Source: Paenibacillus tianmuensis
GTDB taxonomy: Bacteria > Bacillota > Bacilli > Paenibacillales > NBRC-103111
DNA length: 64,000 bases
NCBI RefSeq assembly: GCF_900100345.1
Contig: NZ_FMTT01000005.1
Location: 143,145 to 207,144 of the forward strand
Direction: 5' to 3'
The notes below the pieces were generated by a model. That model saw nothing but the letters and a program-made list of their open reading frames with translations, was not told the DNA's origin and did not search any database. Below are positions 60,506-64,000 of the stretch, in pieces; positions within the stretch are counted from its first letter, which is position 1, and every line of letters starts with the position of its first letter. Made by a program: the position numbers and the translations under genes.

Positions 60506-60617
60506 CAACACATTTTTTGGTGTGTGACTTTTACGTCATTGACAGTGTCGCGCAGCGTTGGTATGATTATTTCAAATGATGACTAAAAAATCATCAGTGT
60601 GATTAAAAAGTCACACT
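60492..60617. promoter_or_regulatory. Four TGA-N8-TCA operators between repressor and Cro-like gene
   Basis: Sites are GTTGA-ATTTTTAA-TCAAC (60492-60509), TGTGA-CTTTTACG-TCA (60523-60538), TGATGA-CTAAAAAA-TCATCA (60577-60596) and AGTGTGA-TTAAAAAG-TCACACT (about 60596-60617). All keep TGA-N8-TCA with an A/T-rich centre. The last two abut with centres 20 bp apart. This is a lambda-like switch region. Confidence 0.8.
60539..60567 (+). promoter_or_regulatory. Rightward early promoter of the prophage
   Basis: TTGACA (60539-60544), 17-bp spacer, TATGAT (60562-60567). One operator lies at the -35 edge and two lie just downstream of the start, so repressor binding would block it. Confidence 0.85.
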
Positions 60618-60637
60618 ATACAAAAGGGGTGAGAGCA

Positions 60638-60904
60638 TTGAACTATGCAAGCATGTTAAAAAGTGGAATTGAGCGCAATAAAATTTCTCTAATGCAAGTA
60701 TCCTTTCGTCTTGCAAAAAAGGACCTCTGTATCGATAAGGCCGTATTAAGCAAGTTGCAGAACGGAAAGCTTCCTCCGGCGAAAGACGAAGTGAATATCG
60801 CTTTAGCTGAGATTTTAGGCTTGGATGCGATTCGGTTTAGGCTGGCGGCAGTAAGGGAGACTATCCCGGAGGAGCTGATCAAATTAATAAAAGAGGCAGG
60901 TTGA
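60638..60904 (+). CDS. Small Cro-like HTH protein
   Basis: The 88-residue protein starts at TTG 60638, with AAAGGGG eight bases upstream; a GTG at 60599 would put the start inside the operator. The HTH is visible as ISLMQVSFRLAKKDLCIDKAVLSKLQNGKLPPAKDEVNIALAEILG. It is the first gene of the early rightward operon, the place of a Cro-type antirepressor. Confidence 0.78.
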   Translation: MNYASMLKSGIERNKISLMQVSFRLAKKDLCIDKAVLSKLQNGKLPPAKDEVNIALAEILGLDAIRFRLAAVRETIPEELIKLIKEAG

Positions 60905-60956
60905 GGGAATCTCCGCTTCTTCAAGAGCCACTTAAGTAAAAACAAGGAGGCGTAAC

Positions 60957-61289
60957 ATGCCCGCTGACAAAACTATGTCGGACCACTTCTTGGAATCGAT
61001 TAAGCAGCAACTCTTTGAAATGGTTCTAAATGATCTTAGGCCTACTATTGCGAAAGAAATCTATCAACGGAGACTCACTGTCCCCGAGGCTTCTAAGTAC
61101 ACTGGGATTTCTGAAGATACCATCTATACCCTTTGTCGTGAAAAGAAAATTCCTCACTACAGGGCAGGCGCTGCAAACTCAAAAAAGCCAAAAATATTTT
61201 TTAGAATTGAAAGTCTGGATAAGTGGATGGAACAACAAGAACGGGAAAATTGCCCCAGCTTATATGAGGAGGAGGTGAACGCGGGATAG
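60957..61289 (+). CDS. Excisionase-like HTH protein
   Basis: The 110 residues carry a MerR/excisionase-type HTH (RRLTVPEASKYTGISEDTIYTLCREKKIPHYRAG, residues ~38-72), then a strand FFRIESLDKWMEQQE, the usual end of DNA-binding excisionase-family domains. AAGGAGG precedes the ATG. It may assist excision or regulate early genes. Confidence 0.8.
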   Translation: MPADKTMSDHFLESIKQQLFEMVLNDLRPTIAKEIYQRRLTVPEASKYTGISEDTIYTLCREKKIPHYRAGAANSKKPKIFFRIESLDKWMEQQERENCPSLYEEEVNAG

Positions 61290-61334
61290 GATGATAATCG
61301 GTACGTCGCCATTGAAAGGAGGTGAGCAACGACA

Positions 61335-61427
61335 ATGAGCGATATTCCACTCATCAATTGGGCGTGCGACGGTGATCTGCCGGAAAGCTACTTCCGGCAA
61401 AAGCTAACAATCGGGGAGGCGGAGTGA
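61335..61427 (+). CDS. 30-residue prophage peptide
   Basis: The frame MSDIPLINWACDGDLPES, then YFRQKLTIGEAE has AAAGGAGGTGAG upstream at good spacing. It is short, acidic and of unknown function. A GTG overlapping its stop opens a further 14-codon frame that I do not call. Confidence 0.5.
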   Translation: MSDIPLINWACDGDLPESYFRQKLTIGEAE

Positions 61428-61544
61428 ATTTTATCAAAAGAAAAACAGCCGGCTGGCGGGCCGACTGATCAAACTACTCAAAGCCATTTTATCATAGCTG
61501 CCTGCAATCGAAAAGAGTGGAGCCGTTCAAAGGAGGGACCGATC

Positions 61545-61805
61545 ATGGCGCTGATGGTGGCACAGGTGCATCGGCAGTTAGCTGAAATCGTGCGTATGAA
61601 CACGACCAAGGAAGGCTTCCTGGTTCTTGGGGAGCCTGAATTGAAGTGGGTTATGCAACTACTACGTGTAAACTACGCGCTGGTTTATCAACACGATTCC
61701 CTTAAGGAGTTATCACTTGTTGCCTACGAGATGGGCGACGCGGAATGGCTGCACAGCTTGTGCGCCGAAATCGAAAAATTGGAAACGGAAGTTATCAAAC
61801 TTTAG
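61545..61805 (+). CDS. Prophage hypothetical protein
   Basis: This 86-residue helical protein has AAAGGAGG upstream of its ATG. It reads MALMVAQVHRQLAEIVRMNTT, a Leu-rich middle and EKLETEVIKL at the end. It lies directly before the recombination module; no motif is recognised. Confidence 0.7.
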   Translation: MALMVAQVHRQLAEIVRMNTTKEGFLVLGEPELKWVMQLLRVNYALVYQHDSLKELSLVAYEMGDAEWLHSLCAEIEKLETEVIKL

Positions 61806-61818
61806 GAGGCAATCATCC

Positions 61819-62223
61819 ATGTCTGTACTCATTCAAATTAACGGCGAAAATGCCGGCGAAGCAATTAAGGAATTATCTGCTCTTGCGGCAGGTATCAATG
61901 GTCAGGCAGTTGCTCCGGCTCCAGCACCGGAAGCACCAAAGCCATCCCGCGGGCGGACAGCTACAAAACCGGCACCTGCAGCAGCGGAGGAGGGAGAGCC
62001 GAAGAACGAACCCACCGAATCGGATCTCGGTGAGGGAGACGATGACGGACCGGTCCCGACCGTCGTCGAACTGCGGGCGAAGGCGCAGGAAGTTGGCACG
62101 ACGCCGGAGGCCAAGAAGGCGATCAAGGCGCTTCTGGATGAATTCGGCAGCAAGTCGATCTCTGATGTGCCTGAGAACAAGCGGCACGCATTCATGTCTG
62201 GATTGGCGGGGTTGGCAGAATGA
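61819..62223 (+). CDS. Prophage protein with Ala/Pro linker, upstream of DUF2800
   Basis: The 134 residues have a compact start (MSVLIQINGENAGEAIKELSALA), a Pro/Ala/Glu-rich linker (~residues 32-75) and a helical end (LRAKAQEVGTTPEAKKAIKALLDEFGSKSISDVPENKRHAFMSGL). The last part resembles a lever-like domain found beside phage recombination genes. TAGGAGG precedes ATG 61819; a longer frame from 61717 is rejected. The stop overlaps the next gene by ATGA. Confidence 0.75.
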   Translation: MSVLIQINGENAGEAIKELSALAAGINGQAVAPAPAPEAPKPSRGRTATKPAPAAAEEGEPKNEPTESDLGEGDDDGPVPTVVELRAKAQEVGTTPEAKKAIKALLDEFGSKSISDVPENKRHAFMSGLAGLAE

Positions 62224-63407
62224 CGCAGCAAGCACATGCTGAACGCGCTCATGCTTTGCTGGGAGCATCCAAGGCGGATCAATGGATCAACTGCCCGCCA
62301 AGTGCCCGGCTGCAGGAGAGCGTACCAGACAAGCGCAGCGAATATGCCAACGAGGGAACGCTGGCGCACGAACTGGCCGAGAACAAGCTGCGGCGGCGCC
62401 TGTTAATCTGCGACGCCAAGGAGAGAAAGCGGCTTGATGCCGAGCTGGAGAAGATCAAAGAGAATCCGCTCTACTGCCCCGAGATGGAAAACGCCGTGCA
62501 GGAATACGTGGAGCTGGTCGAGGAGCGATTCATGGCCGCAAAGGCCCGTTCCTCCGATGCTGTTGTGTTGTTGGAGGAACGGCTGGATTTCACGGAATGG
62601 GTGCCGGACGGATACGGCACAGGAGACGTCGTCCTGATCGCGGACGGGGTGCTGGAGGTCATCGACCTCAAATATGGAAAGGGTGTACCAGTCAGCGCGG
62701 TCAACAATCCTCAGATCCGGCTATACGGCCTCGGCGCGTGGTGGGGATGGAACTACCTTTACTCAATCAATGAGGTCCATATGACGATCGTCCAGCCTCG
62801 GCTCGATAGCGTCAGCACTGACATTATGCCGCTTGGCGAGCTGATCGAATGGGCCGAAACGGTCGTTAAGCCTGCTGCTGCTCTGGCCGATGCCGGCGAG
62901 GGTGCGTTTAAGGCTGGAAGTCATTGTCGCTGGTGCAAGGTGAAAGCGACCTGCCGGGCGCGCGCCGACGAGAACATGGCTGCGCTGCAGCACGAATTCC
63001 GCGATCCGGCGCTGCTGAGTTTGGAGGAGATCGGTTCTATCCTTCATGTGGCGGAGCAGCTTAAAACCTGGGCGAAGGATGTGGAGGAATACGCCTTCGA
63101 ACAGGCCAAGGCGGGCAAGCGTATCCCGCAGTGGAAGCTTGTTGAGGGCCGGAGTAACCGGGCCATCACTGATAAGGAAACGGCGCGGATATTACTTGGG
63201 GCAGCGGTGGAACATGAGAAATTCCTCAAACCGCAGGAGTTACTCGGTATTGGGGAGCTTGAAAAGCGGATCGGCAAGAAGGAGCTAGCGACGCTGATCG
63301 GCGATTTGATCATAAAGCCGCAGGGTAAACCGGTTCTCGTTCCGGAGACGGATACGCGGCCGGAGCTGAACAGCGTTGAAGGGGATTTTGCGGGAGAGGA
63401 TTTTTAA
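62220..63407 (+). CDS. DUF2800 phage nuclease (PD-(D/E)XK, Cas4/RecB-like)
   Basis: The 395-residue protein begins ALLGASKADQWINCPPSARLQE and NEGTLAHELAENKL, then shows the nuclease core GTGDVVLIADGVLEVIDLKYGKG with the Asp and D-x-K pattern. HCRWCKVKATCRARA near residue 240 together with the N-terminal cysteine gives four cysteines in the arrangement of Cas4/AddB-type Fe-S nucleases. It is expected to resect DNA for phage recombination with the DUF2815 protein. Confidence 0.85.
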   Translation: MTQQAHAERAHALLGASKADQWINCPPSARLQESVPDKRSEYANEGTLAHELAENKLRRRLLICDAKERKRLDAELEKIKENPLYCPEMENAVQEYVELVEERFMAAKARSSDAVVLLEERLDFTEWVPDGYGTGDVVLIADGVLEVIDLKYGKGVPVSAVNNPQIRLYGLGAWWGWNYLYSINEVHMTIVQPRLDSVSTDIMPLGELIEWAETVVKPAAALADAGEGAFKAGSHCRWCKVKATCRARADENMAALQHEFRDPALLSLEEIGSILHVAEQLKTWAKDVEEYAFEQAKAGKRIPQWKLVEGRSNRAITDKETARILLGAAVEHEKFLKPQELLGIGELEKRIGKKELATLIGDLIIKPQGKPVLVPETDTRPELNSVEGDFAGEDF

Positions 63408-63411
63408 TACC

Positions 63412-63675
63412 ATGCCTGAGCAGTGGGGGATATGGAGCGGCGTTTCGAAGAAGTGGTGTTTCGGCATCACCGAACCGTCAGAGGAGCTGGCACGGAAAAG
63501 GCTTCGAGAGAAAATCGATGACGATGCTCGCAAGTGGCGATTTGAGACTTGGCGAATTGCACCAGACGGACATAGGCTCGCCAACGATGGACTAACAAGA
63601 ATCACACGAAAAGGAACGCGTATTTCAAAGAATGGAAAGATTCTAAATAATCCATCTCAAAGGAGACAAAAACCA
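63412..63675 (+). CDS. In-frame upstream segment of the DUF2815 gene (small phage protein without a stop)
   Basis: ATG 63412 follows GGAGAGGA and opens a frame reading MPEQWGIWSGVSKKWCFGITEPSE, RKRLREKIDDDARKWRFETWRI, then a basic tail. It looks like a small phage protein of about 60-70 residues, but there is no stop: it runs in the same frame straight into the DUF2815 start at 63676. Either it is an N-terminal extension, or two products share the frame. Confidence 0.6.
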
Positions 63676-64000
63676 ATGGCAATCGATAATACAGCAACTA
63701 AAGTAATCACAGGAAAGGTACGCCTTTCTTACACTCATATCTTCGAGCCGCAATCCATCGACGGCGGCGATGAGAAATACAGCACGGCGATTCTGATCCA
63801 GAAGTCAGACAAGGAGACGCTGCGCAAAATCAAAGCAGCCGTTGACGCTGCGAAGGAACTCGGCAAGAGCAAATGGGGCGGCAAGATTCCAGCCAACTGC
63901 AAAACACCGCTGCGGGATGGTGACGAAGAGCGCCCGGACGATGAAGCGTATGCTGGCCACTTCTTCCTGAATGCAACCAGCAAGAATAAGCCGGGTATTG
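63676..64000 (+). CDS. DUF2815 single-strand-binding-like phage protein (3' cut by window edge)
   Basis: The frame is open to the right window edge. It starts MAIDNTATKVITGKVRLSYTH, continues IFEPQSIDGGDEKYSTAILIQKSD and contains KWGGKIPANCKTPLRDGDEERPDDEAYAGHFFLNATSKNKPG, the DUF2815 signature. AAAGGAG lies ten bases upstream. The protein acts with the DUF2800 nuclease in phage recombination modules and has an OB-like fold. Confidence 0.88.
   Translation, partial: MAIDNTATKVITGKVRLSYTHIFEPQSIDGGDEKYSTAILIQKSDKETLRKIKAAVDAAKELGKSKWGGKIPANCKTPLRDGDEERPDDEAYAGHFFLNATSKNKPGI

Noticed and set aside
1..64000. CRISPR arrays, tRNA or rRNA genes
   Set aside because: No regularly spaced repeats and no tRNA- or rRNA-like sequence were recognised by eye in the window.

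Overview
The window looks like a chromosome segment of a spore-forming Gram-positive bacterium of the Paenibacillaceae (Paenibacillus or a close relative). The gene order rqcH / Ca-ATPase / yicC-remA-gmk-rpoZ-coaBC-priA-def-fmt-rsmB-rlmN-prpC-prkC-rsgA-rpe-spoVM-rpmB-asp23-fakA-recG follows the Bacillus ylo region. Sporulation genes are present (spoVM, spoVIF, ylbF, remA), Shine-Dalgarno sequences are strong, and GTG/TTG starts are used. Most of the first 49 kb is GC-rich. All identifications come from reading the sequence; no database search was run.

Region by region. 1-9.9 kb: the end of an XPB-type helicase and its partner, ylbF and ylbG separated by an opposite-strand asparaginase, an unrecognised basic protein, a LysR regulator, a PHP phosphoesterase, galU and divergent rqcH. 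10-17 kb: Ca-ATPase, dapF, a bifunctional homocysteine methyltransferase/MTHFR, yicC, and remA behind a long hairpin leader. 17-37 kb: housekeeping genes for nucleotides, CoA, replication restart, translation initiation, rRNA modification, PASTA kinase/phosphatase signalling, ribosome assembly and fatty-acid kinase. The 26-codon spoVM gene lies at 31062-31142. 37-41 kb: spoVIF, a Tat-exported beta-helix protein, and flavohaemoglobin hmp with an Fnr/Crp-type box near -41. Hmp converges on a Crp/Fnr regulator whose only downstream terminator on the hmp strand lies beyond the regulator gene. 41-52 kb: an SOS-controlled Y-family polymerase with two LexA boxes, an anchored NTF2-like protein, an SRPBCC protein, a YjfM/YjfC/YjfL-like operon, a VOC protein, small membrane proteins, a chitin-active LPMO and a WYL/HTH/YolD mini-operon.

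52-55.2 kb is a boundary full of gene debris: an amidase with a premature stop, a transposase relic fused to it, an MFS fragment joined to an M29 aminopeptidase tail, and an intact-looking chimeric ORF. From 55.5 kb the DNA becomes AT-rich. Here lies the most interesting candidate, a compact Agr-type quorum-sensing locus: a polytopic sensor-like protein without a kinase domain, AgrB, a 41-aa AgrD-like peptide, and a stand-alone LytTR protein without a receiver. From about 58 kb to the window end is the left end of a prophage: integrase, CI/LexA-like repressor, an array of four TGA-N8-TCA operators with divergent promoters, a Cro-like protein, an excisionase-like protein, and the start of a recombination module (DUF2800 nuclease, DUF2815 protein).

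The main limits are these: remote functions are inferred from motifs; operators and promoters were found by eye; the first and last genes are cut by the window.
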